The notes under the pieces were generated by a model. The model made no database searches. It saw nothing but the letters and a program-made list of their open reading frames with translations, and had not been told where the DNA came from. Below, piece by piece: positions 52,305 through 62,024 of a stretch of 62,024 nucleotides of DNA. The translations under genes and the position numbers were made by a program. Every line of letters begins with the position of its first letter. Position 1 is the first letter of the stretch. The DNA comes from Alphaproteobacteria bacterium MarineAlpha9_Bin6 (GTDB taxonomy: Bacteria; Pseudomonadota; Alphaproteobacteria; UBA7887). The stretch covers positions 1-62,024 of the forward strand of contig PTKE01000005.1 of NCBI GenBank assembly GCA_002937585.1, read 5' to 3'.

Positions 52305-53234
52305 TTACTCCTTGGCGCGTGGATGAGCGGCTTGATACACTAATTTTAGTTGCGTGTCGTCGACCTCCGTATAACGTTGAGTTGTGGAAAGGCTTGAGTG
52401 TCCAAGCAGTTCTTGGATCATGCGTAAGTCACCACCACGAGATAATAGGTGGGTTGCAAAGCTATGGCGGAGTGCGTGCGGCGTTACGCTGTCTGGTAGA
52501 TCAAGCTCAAAGCGTAATCTCCGCATAATTCGCTGGGCCATGCCCGCATTGAGTGGCCGCCCGCGGACACCGAGGAATAAGGCATTATCTGAGTTGATAG
52601 GATATGGGCATGCGGTCCGGTAAGTTTCCACCGCCACTAACACACATGGTAAGAGGGGGACCAACCGTTGCTTGCGACCTTTGCCTGTGATTGTAAGGGT
52701 TTCAGGTTGACCCGACAAATCTCCCCCAGTTAATGCGAGAGCCTCACTGATTCGCAATCCTGTGCCGTATAGAAGTATGAATAATGCCTGGTCGCGTAGC
52801 GAGAGCCACGCTAATCGTTGGCTGGTCAGACGGCCGGCAGCTGCAATTGTTTCTTTCGCATCCACTGGACTCAACGGGTGTGGCACTAATCGGTCGCTTT
52901 TGGGGGTTTGAAGTACGGCGAGCGCAGGGTTCTGTCCTAGCCCTATCTTGTCCATGTATCTGTATAGCCCACGGACCGCAGATAGTGCACGCGCGCGGGA
53001 GCGGGCTGACAGGCCCCGTCGACTCAATCCGGTGAGCCACGCTCTGAAATCGCGGATGCTGAGAGACATGAGTGCAGTAAGGTCCGGTGGATGACCTAAA
53101 TGCTCAGTCATGAAGGCTAAAAAACTGCCGACATCTCGTTTGTACGCTGTGGCGGTGTTTGCCGCCATTCGTCTTTCAGCCAAAAGACATCGCTGCCAGT
53201 CGCCAATTACGCGTTCCAAACTAACCGGGATCAT
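52305..53234 (-). CDS. xerC: Tyrosine recombinase XerC
   Basis: The 309-residue site-specific recombinase resolves chromosome dimers together with XerD at dif. The N-terminal SAM-like core-binding domain covers residues 1-95 (RCLLAERRMAANTATAYKRDV, FRAWLTGLSRRGLSARSRARALSAVRGLY). The catalytic domain has LLYGTGLRISEALALTGGDL (first Arg), TGKGRKQRLVPL (Lys), HALRHSFATHLLSRGGDLRMIQELLGHSSLSTTQRYTEV (His, Arg, His, Tyr). The canonical residue set is complete. A perfect DnaA-box-like 9-mer lies three bases upstream of the start, at 53237-53245. Confidence 0.93.
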   Translation of the reverse strand: MIPVSLERVIGDWQRCLLAERRMAANTATAYKRDVGSFLAFMTEHLGHPPDLTALMSLSIRDFRAWLTGLSRRGLSARSRARALSAVRGLYRYMDKIGLGQNPALAVLQTPKSDRLVPHPLSPVDAKETIAAAGRLTSQRLAWLSLRDQALFILLYGTGLRISEALALTGGDLSGQPETLTITGKGRKQRLVPLLPCVLVAVETYRTACPYPINSDNALFLGVRGRPLNAGMAQRIMRRLRFELDLPDSVTPHALRHSFATHLLSRGGDLRMIQELLGHSSLSTTQRYTEVDDTQLKLVYQAAHPRAKE

Positions 53235-53503
53235 CCTGTGGATAAGTCTTGATTTGGTCTCATCTTACAAAATATGGACCAAAAAGAGTCTCAGGAACAC
53301 TAAATTTAGACAAACGGGTGTTTTCATCAGCAGTGGATGTAGACGGTGTTGAGGGGGCTTGCTCTGTCGTTCCGTCATTTGTCCGGCGATTTTTGCGTAA
53401 ACTTGTGCTCAAACCCAAAATCCGGTGTGAGGGCTTAGTGGGCTGGATGGCTGCAATATTAAATTAGGCTTCGGGGTGGGTCGTCTAGCTTCTGCAGATC
53501 TTG

Positions 53504-54133
53504 TTAAGACTCAGCGGCTTCTTTAATTTTAATGTTCAAGTCTTCGAGTCTTCCAATCAGTGCGTCGACCCCTTCTCGCGCAACGACGGAAGTAAATTCA
53601 GAGCGTTTAGTAGTCAACATGCTCACGCCCTCAGCGACGACATCTATCACTTTTAAACCATGGTTGGTTTCTCGAACCCGCCAATCTAAGCGTAGTGGGA
53701 TCTCTCCGTCCCGCAGTATCAAGGTATATATCACGGTATCTTTCTTTGATAACGGTGCGGATTTTTCTATTTCGATGGTCTCGCCTTGATAAAGCCCGAG
53801 CTGGGAGGTGTATACCTGCAGCAAGTGAGTCTTGAAAACTCGCGCAAATCTGGATTTTTGCCGAGGAGTTGCTGTCCGCCAGTGGCGCCCCAATACTAGC
53901 CGGACGATCGTTGGCATATCGAAATTTTGATTTAAAAGGGCACGAAAACCCGCTTCACGCTGTGCCCTTTCTTCGACAGGTAATTCCAAAAATTTGATCG
54001 CTTTGTCGATCAGTTCGCCGACAAATTGTTCCTGGGGTGGTGTTGCCTGAGACGCAATTGATGCTGAAAATCCGAGCATAATTGCTGTGGCCGCTGCGGT
54101 GACAGAGGTCATACAGAGACGCCTGATCATCAT
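53504..54133 (-). CDS. mlaC: MlaC-type phospholipid-binding ABC transporter component
   Basis: The 209-residue periplasmic protein has an N-terminal signal (TAAATAIMLGFSASIASQA) and the Ttg2D/MlaC fold. Seen are FVGELIDKAIKFLEL, FRALLNQNFDMPTIVRLVLGRHWRTATPRQKSRFARVFKTHLLQVY, LILRDGEIPLRLDWRVRETNHGLKVIDVVAEGVSM and the SEFTSVVAREGVDALIGRL end. MlaC carries phospholipids between the outer-membrane MlaA and the inner-membrane MlaFEDB complex. It follows mlaA by three bases, in one operon. Confidence 0.93.
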   Translation of the reverse strand: MMIRRLCMTSVTAAATAIMLGFSASIASQATPPQEQFVGELIDKAIKFLELPVEERAQREAGFRALLNQNFDMPTIVRLVLGRHWRTATPRQKSRFARVFKTHLLQVYTSQLGLYQGETIEIEKSAPLSKKDTVIYTLILRDGEIPLRLDWRVRETNHGLKVIDVVAEGVSMLTTKRSEFTSVVAREGVDALIGRLEDLNIKIKEAAES

Positions 54134-54136
54134 CGA

Positions 54137-54967
54137 TTAATTCACGTAGGATAGTTCGCTGTCATCTGGGAAGTCTTCGGAATGTCCTAAGAATGGATCA
54201 ACTCCGGACGGATCGCCATTTTTTATCAAATCCGCACGACGTTGTCGATAAAGACTGCGAATGGCCGCATAGAAATCGACAGAACTGCGTTCGATTTCAT
54301 CAAGCACCTCAATATTACGCGAGCGCTGGTCAATCCCGTTGACCGCAGTCATGGTCCACCCAACCCACTCAAGACCCGCGTTGTCTAAGGCGTAGTTCAG
54401 AGGATTTAGGAAAAAGTCTACGCCTTGACCTAGACCATCTCGGAATGAAGAGGGCCCCAATACTGGTAGGACTAAATATGCGATTTCGCCACTACCCCAG
54501 ACGGCTAACGTCTGACCAAAATCTTCATCAATCGGTTTGAGTCCTATCGTATCTGCCACGTCGATCAGTCCAGCAATGCCTAACGTCGAGTTTACTAGGA
54601 GCCGTCCGGCTGCAGTGCTCGCGCGGTCAAAGTTACCTTGCATAACTGCGTTCGCAAAATTCAGTGGCTCGCTGAGATTATCTAAGACGTTTTCGATTGC
54701 ATCACGCAGAAAACCAGGAAACACCCACCGGTAGCCTATGGCTATCGGCCGGATCAGTGCGCGATCAAGTGCTAGGTTGACTTCAAATATTCCGCGGTTA
54801 AATGGCTCTAAGGGATCGTTGGTTGCTTGCCATTCTGCGATCGCTTCGGGGTCATTGGCGGGTGGTGTCGCGCATGCCCCTAGGATTGCTATGCAGCACC
54901 CCGCCACAAACAAACGGAACCTAGAACCTGTAAACCATGTTTTTGATATGGCGTTATTTCTGGGCAA
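54137..54967 (-). CDS. mlaA: MlaA/VacJ-family lipoprotein
   Basis: The outer-membrane lipoprotein removes mislocated phospholipids from the outer leaflet. The lipobox LGAC is followed by TNDPLEPFNRGIFEVNLALDRALIRPIAIGYRWVFP, VLDNLSEPLNFANAVMQGNFDRASTAAGRLLVNSTLGIAGLIDVAD (pieces), FGQTLAVWGSGEIAYLVLPVLGPSSFRDG and a RQRRADLI end, all typical. The longest frame starts at 55105, but that would put about 75 residues before the lipobox. A TTG at 54967, behind AGGA, gives a normal 32-residue lipoprotein signal and is preferred. Length is then about 276 residues. Confidence 0.88.
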   Translation of the reverse strand: MPRNNAISKTWFTGSRFRLFVAGCCIAILGACATPPANDPEAIAEWQATNDPLEPFNRGIFEVNLALDRALIRPIAIGYRWVFPGFLRDAIENVLDNLSEPLNFANAVMQGNFDRASTAAGRLLVNSTLGIAGLIDVADTIGLKPIDEDFGQTLAVWGSGEIAYLVLPVLGPSSFRDGLGQGVDFFLNPLNYALDNAGLEWVGWTMTAVNGIDQRSRNIEVLDEIERSSVDFYAAIRSLYRQRRADLIKNGDPSGVDPFLGHSEDFPDDSELSYVN

Positions 54968-55105
54968 GCATCTGAATCCTTTTTTGTCCTTATCGCCAAA
55001 ACGCTTCTTTGCAATAGCCGATGTGCGAAAGGCAAAAATGTTAAGGACCATCGACATATACCAACCCAGACGGATACTTGGTTCCAAGTGCCTCCGTGAG
55101 GGCAC

Positions 55106-55519
55106 CCGTGGAACTCATCTTATCAAGTGACCTAATAGTACTCTCAACCGTTAAATTCGGTATCACAAGATACTATGAAACGCCAGTGTCCGTAATGTAG
55201 TCAGTTGCATCATGGCAAAGATGTTGCAAATTTGTCTCGGTCTTTGAAAACGTCAAAACAGGCAACCACGGTGGTGGGGGGACGCGGGGAACCGGTGTAA
55301 AGGTGTGTGCGATACAGCTTCCTTCTCCCTTAACTCTTCGTACTTCAGTTGGTTGGAGCTCAGGGCAGTGAATTTTGGGGTGACCAAACTTCAAATTACA
55401 CGTGTGGGCATCCTACTATAAATCAATTCACAAACAGTATCTGCTATAGTAATTTATTGTAACATTAAAACATATTTATATACGCACATATCTGTGTAAG
55501 ACAATCCCAAGAGGTGGGG
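55106..55519. other. Intergenic region upstream of the methionine operon
   Basis: The 414 bases between mlaA and the ArsR-methyltransferase gene contain an AT-rich part at 55400-55510 that probably holds the operon promoter. A 73-codon frame on the minus strand (55173-55394, TTG start, Pro-rich product) shows no ribosome binding site or known family, so it was not called a gene. No SAM or cobalamin riboswitch pattern was recognised. Confidence 0.4.
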
Positions 55520-56485
55520 ATGCTAAATTTTGTTCTGCAAGGATTACGGGCTGCGGCCGAGCCGACACGGCTCCGTTTGCTTGCGCTTTGTGCCGATAGT
55601 GAACTGACAGTTACGGAATTGACAGAGATTTTGGGGCAAAGCCAACCGCGGGTGTCGCAACATTTGCGACAGCTTTGTGATACGGGGTTGCTTGAGCGGC
55701 GGCAGGAGGGGACTTGGGCTTTTTACCGCATGATATCTGATGGCGCTGGTCGAGAGTTAGCTCAAACATTATTGACTCTGCTCCCTGAAAAAGACGAGGC
55801 GCTAACGTTGGACCGCGAGCGACTTAGTAAGGTCAAACGGGCACGTGCCGTGGAGGCCCAGAGGTTATTTGCGGAAAACGCGCCGTGTTGGGATGAATTG
55901 CGTAAACTCTATGTTTCCGAACGCGAGGTCGAGTCTGCGCTTAAAGGCGTGTTTTCTAACATGCAGGTCGGGGACTTTCTTGATATCGGCACGGGTACCG
56001 GGCGGATCCTGGACCTGATGGCTGACCAAATTGACCGAGGTATTGGTATCGATCTGTCGCGTGCCATGTTGGCGGTAGCTCGTGTCAATTTACAACGCCC
56101 GGGAGCAAGTAACTGTCAGGTGCGACATGGGGACATGTACAAAATGCCCTTCGCAACGGAATCATTTGATGCAGTATCAATTCACATGGTGTTGCATTAC
56201 TCGGATGATCCGTCGAGCGTGCTAGTTGAGGCGGGCCGCGTACTGCGTCCTGGAGGGCGTATGGCGGTGGTTGATTTTGATCGCCATGATCTAGAATTTT
56301 TGCGTACAGAGCATGCCCATAGACGTCTCGGCTTTACTGATACAGAAATCCGCGATTGGTTCCGAGGTGCTGGTCTTGAGTGTGAGACTGCGCTGCGACT
56401 AGAGGGCGAAGAATTGACAGTTGTGTTGTGGGGAGCTCGGCGTCTGATAGACGCCATGGACTACGCCGGACCACCTTTGTCGTGA
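55520..56485 (+). CDS. ArsR-family regulator fused to a SAM-dependent methyltransferase
   Basis: The 321-residue protein starts at the ATG at 55520; a GTG six bases upstream is possible. Residues 1-90 are an ArsR winged helix (RAAAEPTRLRLLALCADSELTVTELTEILGQSQPRVSQHLRQLCDTGLL in pieces) without the Cys metal site of arsenic sensors. Residues 140-300 are a class I methyltransferase (FLDIGTGTGRILDLMADQ, GIDLSRAMLAVARVNL, GDMYKMPFATESFDAVSIHMVLHY, VLRPGGRMAVVDF). Such fusions regularly precede metF and metH in alphaproteobacteria and may sense SAM or SAH to control methionine synthesis. The end overlaps metF. Confidence 0.9.
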   Translation: MLNFVLQGLRAAAEPTRLRLLALCADSELTVTELTEILGQSQPRVSQHLRQLCDTGLLERRQEGTWAFYRMISDGAGRELAQTLLTLLPEKDEALTLDRERLSKVKRARAVEAQRLFAENAPCWDELRKLYVSEREVESALKGVFSNMQVGDFLDIGTGTGRILDLMADQIDRGIGIDLSRAMLAVARVNLQRPGASNCQVRHGDMYKMPFATESFDAVSIHMVLHYSDDPSSVLVEAGRVLRPGGRMAVVDFDRHDLEFLRTEHAHRRLGFTDTEIRDWFRGAGLECETALRLEGEELTVVLWGARRLIDAMDYAGPPLS

Positions 56486-57402
56486 GTGGTGCAGGCGTGA
56501 AGAGTCTCCGTAAGTTGGGACATAAGGACCGGGCCGCATTGGAGGTGTCCTTTGAGTTTTTTCCCCCAAAGACGGAGAAAACGGTAGAGAGGCTTTGGCG
56601 TTCGGTTGATCGCCTAGCGCCCTTAAGGCCACGATTTGTGTCCGTGACCTATGGGGCGGGCGGCAGCACTCGCGACCGCACACATGCCATAGTTGCCCAC
56701 CTTCGCCGCAACACAGATCTCGAGCCCGCCGCCCATTTAACCTGTGTTGGGGCAAGCGTTGAGGAAGTCAACGCAGTTGTTCGTGATTATTACGCAGCAG
56801 GTGTTCGACATATAGTGGCGTTGCGCGGCGATCCTCCTGAAGGAGAATCGAAATTTACCCCCCATCCGGAGGGTTATGATGGTTCGGTTGAGTTGATCTC
56901 AGGACTCAAGACCATCGCCGATTTCGAAATCAGTGTTGGAGCTTATCCGGAGCCTCACCCAGACTCACGCGGGATGCAAAGTGAACTCGACTATTTGAAA
57001 CGAAAATTGGACGCTGGTGCAACACGTTTCATCACACAGTTTTTTTTCGACAACGATTGTTTCTTACGTTTTCTCGACAAGGTTCGCGGTGCGGGGATCG
57101 AAGCACCGATAGTGCCTGGTATCCTACCGGTCACCAATTTTCAGCAGGTTGCGCGTTTTAGTTCTATGTGTGGTGCTTCCATACCCGACTGGTTTGGGAG
57201 TCGATTTGATGGACTGGACGATGATCCAAGTACTCGCCAGCTCGTCGCAGCTCACACCGCGGCTGATCAATGTTTTGGACTGCTGGAATCGGGAATTAAT
57301 GAGTTTCACTTTTATACTTTAAATCGTGCGGATCTCGTGTTCGCCATCTGTCATATGTTGGGCGTGCGCGCAGGGCCAACCGATGCCACTGGCGCGGACT
57401 GA
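56482..57402 (+). CDS. metF: Methylenetetrahydrofolate reductase
   Basis: The 306-residue FAD-dependent TIM barrel reduces 5,10-methylene-THF to 5-methyl-THF, the methyl donor of MetH. Seen are [92 protein letters not shown] and [11 protein letters not shown]. Starts at GTG 56482 (overlapping the previous stop) or GTG 56497 are both possible. The N-terminal extension from 56428 is not family-like. Two bases separate it from the next gene. Confidence 0.95.
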   Translation: MSGAGVKSLRKLGHKDRAALEVSFEFFPPKTEKTVERLWRSVDRLAPLRPRFVSVTYGAGGSTRDRTHAIVAHLRRNTDLEPAAHLTCVGASVEEVNAVVRDYYAAGVRHIVALRGDPPEGESKFTPHPEGYDGSVELISGLKTIADFEISVGAYPEPHPDSRGMQSELDYLKRKLDAGATRFITQFFFDNDCFLRFLDKVRGAGIEAPIVPGILPVTNFQQVARFSSMCGASIPDWFGSRFDGLDDDPSTRQLVAAHTAADQCFGLLESGINEFHFYTLNRADLVFAICHMLGVRAGPTDATGAD

Positions 57403-57404
57403 CT

Positions 57405-58457
57405 ATGACAGCTCTAAATGAACGCTCGATCGCGGCGGTAGCGCGTGAGCGTATCTTGGTGATGGATGGTGCCATGGGAACCATGATCCAAGGCTATCAG
57501 TTGAGTGACGCCGACTATCGCGGGAAACGCTTTGCTGATTATCCGTCTGATCTTAAAGGCGCTAATGACCTTCTTAATATTACTCAAAGCCGGGTTATCA
57601 AAGAAATCCACACTTCGTATTTGGAGGCTGGGGCCGACATTCTAACCACGAACACGTTTAATGCGAATTCGATCTCGATGTCGGACTATAAACTCGAAAG
57701 AATTGTTCAAGAACTCAATTTCGAGGGAGCACGTATTGCCAGAGAGGCAGCAGACGAGGCGTCGACGCCGGAAAGGCCACGATTTGTCGCGGGTGCGCTT
57801 GGGCCAACCAATCGGACCGCGTCAATGTCTCCGGATGTCTCTGACCCCGGCTATCGCGCGATCACTTATGATGAAATACGAACCACATATCGTGAGGCCG
57901 CATCTGCGCTCATTGAAGGCGGTGTAGACTTGCTGCTACTAGAGACCGTATTTGATACCTTGAACGCGAAAGCGGCGTTATTCGCCTTTGAGGAATTGTT
58001 TGAGGAGCGCGGTTCTCGTTTGCCGGTAATGGTCTCAGGTACGATCACTGATCGTTCGGGACGTACTCTCACCGGACAGACTATCGAGGCTTTCTGGTAT
58101 TCAGTCCGTCACGGACGTCCCATCAGCATCGGTCTTAATTGCTCATTTGGTGCTGCACAGTTGAGACCTTATATAGCAGAACTCGCAGCCATAGCTGATT
58201 GCATGATCAGTGCATATCCGAATGCTGGCTTGCCGAACGAATTTGCTGAATATGATGAGCTACCGGAAGAGACCGCAAGCCATATACAAACCTGGGCCGA
58301 AGACGGTCTTGTAAATTTTGTAGGTGGCTGCTGCGGAACTACGCCGGACCATATTCAGTCTATTGCAGAGGCGGTTGCGGGGTTTCCACCTCGTGAGCCA
58401 CCAATATTACAACAATGCTTGCGACTGTCAGGTCTCGAAGCGATTGAGGTGGTTTGA
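57405..58457 (+). CDS. metH: Methionine synthase, homocysteine-binding module as a separate protein
   Basis: The 350-residue protein equals the N-terminal domain of cobalamin-dependent methionine synthase. [16 protein letters not shown] begins it, then [41 protein letters not shown] and [14 protein letters not shown]. The zinc-binding cysteines are Cys246 (GLNCSFGA) and Cys309 and Cys310 (GGCCGTTP). It activates homocysteine for methyl transfer. The stop overlaps the start of the next gene (ATGA at 58454), so the two halves are made together from one mRNA. Confidence 0.93.
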   Translation: MTALNERSIAAVARERILVMDGAMGTMIQGYQLSDADYRGKRFADYPSDLKGANDLLNITQSRVIKEIHTSYLEAGADILTTNTFNANSISMSDYKLERIVQELNFEGARIAREAADEASTPERPRFVAGALGPTNRTASMSPDVSDPGYRAITYDEIRTTYREAASALIEGGVDLLLLETVFDTLNAKAALFAFEELFEERGSRLPVMVSGTITDRSGRTLTGQTIEAFWYSVRHGRPISIGLNCSFGAAQLRPYIAELAAIADCMISAYPNAGLPNEFAEYDELPEETASHIQTWAEDGLVNFVGGCCGTTPDHIQSIAEAVAGFPPREPPILQQCLRLSGLEAIEVV

Positions 58458-61129
58458 TGATGACGCCACGATTTATCAATATCGGCGAGCGCACCAATGT
58501 TGCTGGATCTGCTAAGTTTCGCAAACTTATTATTTCGGAGGATTATGAGGGTGCACTCCAAATTGCTCGCCAGCAGGCGACAAACGGTGCACAAATTTTA
58601 GACATAAATATGGACGAGGGCATGCTGGATGGTGAGGCTGCTATGGTCCGGTTTTTACGAATGATTGCTGCTGAGCCGGACATTAGTAGGATCCCAGTAA
58701 TGATTGACTCGTCGAAATGGTCCGTAATCGAAGCAGGTTTAAAAAATGTCCAGGGGAAGGGCATCGCTAATTCAATAAGCCTTAAAGAAGGTGAAGCTCC
58801 ATTCGTCGAGCAGGCCGAGTTGATTCGTCGTTACGGGGCAGCTGTGGTGGTCATGGCCTTCGATGAGAATGGGCAGGCTGAGACTGCTGCACGGAAAGTA
58901 GAAATATGTACTCGGGGCTATTGTTTGTTAACCGACCAAGTCGGTTTTCCACCTGAAGATATCATTTTTGATCCCAATATCTTCGCAGTCGCCACTGGTA
59001 TCGAAGAACACAATGATTATGCCGTGGCGTTCATAGAGGCAACTCGTCGAATTAAATCTGAATTGCCCTACGCTCATGTCTCTGGTGGAGTTTCGAACGT
59101 ATCTTTCTCGTTTCGCGGCAACGACAATGTGCGATCAGCGATGCATTCTGCATTCCTCTACCATGCCATTCAAGCTGGTATGGATATGGGCATCGTCAAT
59201 GCGGGACAAGTTCCTATATACGAGGAAATCCCGATCGATCTTAAAAACCGGATCGAGGACGTATTATTTAATCGAGGTAACGATGCTACGGAGAGGCTGC
59301 TGGAGGTCGCGCAGCAGCATAAAGGTCATTTCTCTAAACCAACGGAAGATAATGATGCATCGTGGCGTGAGACTGATGTGGCTGGGCGGCTTCAATACGC
59401 ATTGGTGCGCGGTATAAACGATTTTGTCGTCCAGGACACAGAAGAAGCGCGACAGGCTGCTGATCGTCCAATATCTGTCATCGAAGGCCCATTGATGGCT
59501 GGGATGAGCGAGGTAGGAGACTTATTCGGCGCAGGGAAAATGTTTCTGCCTCAAGTGGTTAAGAGCGCACGCGTGATGAAACAGGCTGTTGCCCATCTGA
59601 TTCCCTTCATGGAGAAGGAAAAGGGTTCCAGAAACGGTGTCGGAAACAAAGCCGGCAGGATCGTCTTGGCAACTGTCAAGGGTGATGTCCATGACATTGG
59701 CAAGAACATTGTAAGCGTGGTGCTCCAGTGCAACAACTACGAGGTTATCGATCTTGGCGTCATGGTGCCGTGCCTAGATATTATCGAGACAGCAAAGAGT
59801 GAAGGCGCGAACCTGATAGGTTTGTCGGGATTAATAACTCCTAGCCTAGAAGAAATGCGCGTTATTGCTAGGGAAATGACACGGGCTGATATTAAAGTGC
59901 CATTACTAATCGGAGGTGCTACGACGAGTCGAGTTCACACTGCGGTGAAGATCGCTACAAATTATACTGGGGCGACCGTTCATGTTTCTGACGCCTCCAA
60001 GGCTGTGGGGGTCGTGGGAAGCCTCTTATCGGTTGATCGGTGTGATAAATTCCTTGCCGAAGTCGCGGACGAATATGAAGAAATTCGTGACAGGCATGCT
60101 AAGGGTGACCGAAGGAGCACGAGACAGACGCTCGCAGGAGCGCGCGCGAATAAATTTAAGATTAATTGGTCAGATTATAAACCGCCCAAGCCGAACTATT
60201 CTGGTTTGCGCGTTTTCGAGAATTATGACCTCTCAATGTTGGAGCGGTATATCGATTGGAACCCATTTTTCCAGGCGTGGGAGTTGGCTGGAAAGTTTCC
60301 CAGGATCCTCGATGATGAGGTGGTTGGGGAAGCAGCGCGTGAGCTGCATCGTGATGCTCAGGTCATGCTTTCACGAATTATAGATGAGGGTTGGTTTAAT
60401 GCCCGGGCAGTGATTGGGTTGTGGCCTGCAAACGTGATCGGAAACGAGGACATTGTCGTTTTCAGCGATCATAGTCGGAAAGTGGTGCTCGCCACATTGC
60501 ACACACTTCGCCAGCAAATGGCACGTGATCGACGGCGTGCTAATCACGCACTCGCCGACTTTATTGCACCGCTTGAAAGTGGAGTGGCAGATTACGTAGG
60601 TGCGTTTGTAGTTACCACGGGTCATGGTTGTGACGAGGCTGCTAATCGTTTTGAGGTTGCTCATGACGATTACAATGCAATTATGGTTAAATCCCTTTCG
60701 GATCGTCTGGCCGAGGCCTTTGCTGAGCATATGCACGAGCGTGTTCGCAAAGAATTATGGGGTTACGCTACTGCTGAATCTCTCGACAGCGAGTCACTGA
60801 TACTCGAACAATATCAAGGCATTAGACCTGCTCCAGGTTACCCGGCTTGTCCCGATCATACAGAGAAAAAAACCCTATTTTCGTTGCTGGAAGCTGAATT
60901 CAATACTGGTGTTACCTTAACGGATAATTTCGCTATGTGGCCCAGTGCTTCCGTATGCGGAATATATTTCAGTCACCCAGAAAGTCGTTATTTTGGTGTT
61001 GGGAAGATAGAACGAGATCAGGTTGAGGATTATGCGAAGCGGAAGGGCATAGCAGTCGCTGATGTCGAGCGGTGGCTGGCTTCAACGCTGAATTATGATC
61101 GAGATCAATCTGCTGAAAAAGCAGCATGA
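58454..61129 (+). CDS. metH: Methionine synthase, folate/cobalamin/reactivation modules
   Basis: The 891-residue protein holds the remaining MetH domains. The pterin-binding barrel covers about 1-290 ([67 protein letters not shown] in pieces). A helical cap follows, then the cobalamin domain with [11 protein letters not shown], whose His413 is the lower cobalt ligand, plus VIDLGVMVP and [12 protein letters not shown]. The C-terminal SAM-dependent reactivation domain has [14 protein letters not shown] and [15 protein letters not shown]. It completes the split enzyme; both genes together equal one normal MetH of about 1,240 residues. Confidence 0.95.
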   Translation: MMMTPRFINIGERTNVAGSAKFRKLIISEDYEGALQIARQQATNGAQILDINMDEGMLDGEAAMVRFLRMIAAEPDISRIPVMIDSSKWSVIEAGLKNVQGKGIANSISLKEGEAPFVEQAELIRRYGAAVVVMAFDENGQAETAARKVEICTRGYCLLTDQVGFPPEDIIFDPNIFAVATGIEEHNDYAVAFIEATRRIKSELPYAHVSGGVSNVSFSFRGNDNVRSAMHSAFLYHAIQAGMDMGIVNAGQVPIYEEIPIDLKNRIEDVLFNRGNDATERLLEVAQQHKGHFSKPTEDNDASWRETDVAGRLQYALVRGINDFVVQDTEEARQAADRPISVIEGPLMAGMSEVGDLFGAGKMFLPQVVKSARVMKQAVAHLIPFMEKEKGSRNGVGNKAGRIVLATVKGDVHDIGKNIVSVVLQCNNYEVIDLGVMVPCLDIIETAKSEGANLIGLSGLITPSLEEMRVIAREMTRADIKVPLLIGGATTSRVHTAVKIATNYTGATVHVSDASKAVGVVGSLLSVDRCDKFLAEVADEYEEIRDRHAKGDRRSTRQTLAGARANKFKINWSDYKPPKPNYSGLRVFENYDLSMLERYIDWNPFFQAWELAGKFPRILDDEVVGEAARELHRDAQVMLSRIIDEGWFNARAVIGLWPANVIGNEDIVVFSDHSRKVVLATLHTLRQQMARDRRRANHALADFIAPLESGVADYVGAFVVTTGHGCDEAANRFEVAHDDYNAIMVKSLSDRLAEAFAEHMHERVRKELWGYATAESLDSESLILEQYQGIRPAPGYPACPDHTEKKTLFSLLEAEFNTGVTLTDNFAMWPSASVCGIYFSHPESRYFGVGKIERDQVEDYAKRKGIAVADVERWLASTLNYDRDQSAEKAA

Positions 61130-61334
61130 CTGCACTACTGGATACTGGAAGGTTTTATTTTTAGGCAACAAAATTTGTGACGTAATTTGGTGTCAAAGGG
61201 TTGCCCATACCGATTTTTAAAATGGCTAATGCAGGTACCTCGTTGCCGGGTGAAGAAGTGAAACTGGTCTAGCGTGTTGGGACGGGAACTTCAGTGGAAT
61301 AATCGTAAAAACCGCATCTTGACTCGTGGCCTAA
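61130..61334. other. Intergenic stretch
   Basis: The 205 bases after metH and before the end of the broken dehydrogenase gene contain no recognised gene. A terminator for the methionine operon would be expected, but no clear hairpin with T-run was found. Confidence 0.35.
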
Positions 61335-62024
61335 TCAACCGGCCTCAACGTATTTAACCAATAAGGGACAGGGCCGGTATTTGCTATCTGCTAATCCGTC
61401 GTGAAGGATCTGCGTGACTGCAAGGCACACGTCAAGGCCAATGAAATCAGCCAGTTGCAGAGGGTCCATAGGATGATTTGCGCCAAGACGCATGGCGGTA
61501 TCGATGGATTCAACCGATCCCACACCCTCATACAAGGTGTAAACTGCCTCGTTAATCATCGGTAATAATACCCGATTGACAGTAAACGCCGGGAAATCTT
61601 ACGCACTTATCGGAGTTTTCCCAAGCCGTGCTGTGAGCACACGAATTTGCTTGAAGGTTGCAGAATCAGTGGCTATGCCGCGAATGAGCTCGACAAGCAG
61701 CATCGCTGGCACTGGGTTCATAAAATGCATACCCATAAATTGGCCGGGCCGATCTGATGCAGCGGCGAGACGTGTGATGGAGATGGACGAAGCGTTGGTG
61801 GCGATCAACGCTGCCTACTTAAGGATCCCAGTTAACTTCTTAAAACTTTCCCTCTTAACTTCCTCTTTCTCACTGACCTCCTCAATTACCAAATCTACAT
61901 CAGTTAGTATGTGTAGCGGAATTGAGGTTTGGATTCGCGCGAGCGCACTATCTTTATCTGACACCGATATCTTGCCACGGGCAATCTGGTGATCGAGGAT
62001 TCCATTAATTGTCTCGATGCCATG
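61335..62024 (-). pseudogene. 3-hydroxyacyl-CoA dehydrogenase gene with stop and frameshift, cut by the window edge
   Basis: Read from the right edge on the minus strand, one frame gives ILDHQIARGKISVSDKDSALARI, TDVDLVIEEVSEKEEVKR, then FKKLTGILK. A TAG at 61815-61817 sits where the family has a sense codon. The same frame continues as ALIATNASSISITRLAAASDRPGQFMGMHFMNPVPAM to LGKTPISA. A frameshift near 61600 follows, and the next frame resumes with [18 protein letters not shown] and ends normally at 61335. This is the HBD (3-hydroxybutyryl-CoA dehydrogenase) family; the N-terminal NAD-binding part lies outside the window. Two lesions in one gene favour true decay. Confidence 0.85.

Noticed and set aside
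53237-53245. Perfect DnaA-box-like sequence TGTGGATAA just upstream of xerC
   Set aside because: Only one box, no cluster, no AT-rich unwinding region and no dnaA/dnaN nearby, so no origin is claimed.
55173-55394. 73-codon minus-strand frame upstream of the methionine operon
   Set aside because: TTG start without ribosome binding site, no recognised family and no in-frame ATG before the next stop; could be a gene remnant but cannot be supported.

Overview
The window looks like a chromosomal piece of an alphaproteobacterium with a GC content near 50%. The evidence is gene order and family type: a ChvG/ChvI-type two-component pair, zapE-mdh-sucC-sucD, xseB-ispA-tlyA, fabI-aroC, and an ArsR/methyltransferase fusion followed by metF and a two-gene metH. 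No rRNA, tRNA, CRISPR array, insertion sequence or prophage was recognised. A TAXI-type TRAP transporter, a porin and several acyl-CoA enzymes suggest a free-living or host-associated aerobic heterotroph. A marine origin is only a guess.

Layout. 1-9.4 kb: a broken Sel1-like gene, an OmpA-like lipoprotein, a DUF4864 protein, panC, gamma-glutamyltransferase, a small heat-shock protein, chvG/chvI and a HugZ-like protein. 9.6-13.8 kb: a MeaB GTPase, a B12 mutase large subunit that carries the residues of 2-hydroxyisobutyryl-CoA mutase rather than methylmalonyl-CoA mutase, a tandem gamma-carbonic-anhydrase-like protein whose metal ligands are divided between its halves, and a cupin. 13.8-18 kb: a decayed DUF481 gene, an unusual M19 peptidase, a DpgC-like crotonase-fold oxygenase and an enoyl-CoA hydratase. 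18.2-29 kb: a coenzyme F420 region. It holds a complete deazaflavin biosynthesis set (fbiC, F420:NADPH reductase, cofE, cofD, cofC) in one tight run, flanked by three luciferase-like (LLM) oxidoreductases, an SDR, a PPOX-class F420 enzyme and a VOC protein. 29-38.8 kb: a secreted MORN protein, a TAXI TRAP transporter, maleylacetoacetate isomerase, a broken enoyl-CoA hydratase, an MDR reductase, fabI and aroC. 39-46 kb: a PepSY / FMN-binding / porin group, tlyA, ispA, xseB, another crotonase and a CmcJ/NvfI-like protein. 46-62 kb: mmsA, a broken zapE, mdh-sucCD, xerC, mlaC-mlaA, the methionine/folate operon and a broken 3-hydroxyacyl-CoA dehydrogenase at the edge.

Two themes stand out. The first is the F420 island: the cell probably makes F420, reduces it with NADPH and spends it on nearby LLM and PPOX enzymes, alongside CoA-thioester enzymes (mutase, crotonases, DpgC-like oxygenase, MmsA) that could form an unusual branched-acid or aromatic acyl-CoA degradation route. 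The second is gene decay: five recognisable genes (Sel1-like, DUF481, enoyl-CoA hydratase, zapE, 3-hydroxyacyl-CoA dehydrogenase) carry stops or frameshifts, several of them more than one, while their neighbours are intact. This points to recent relaxed selection, unless some lesions are assembly errors.
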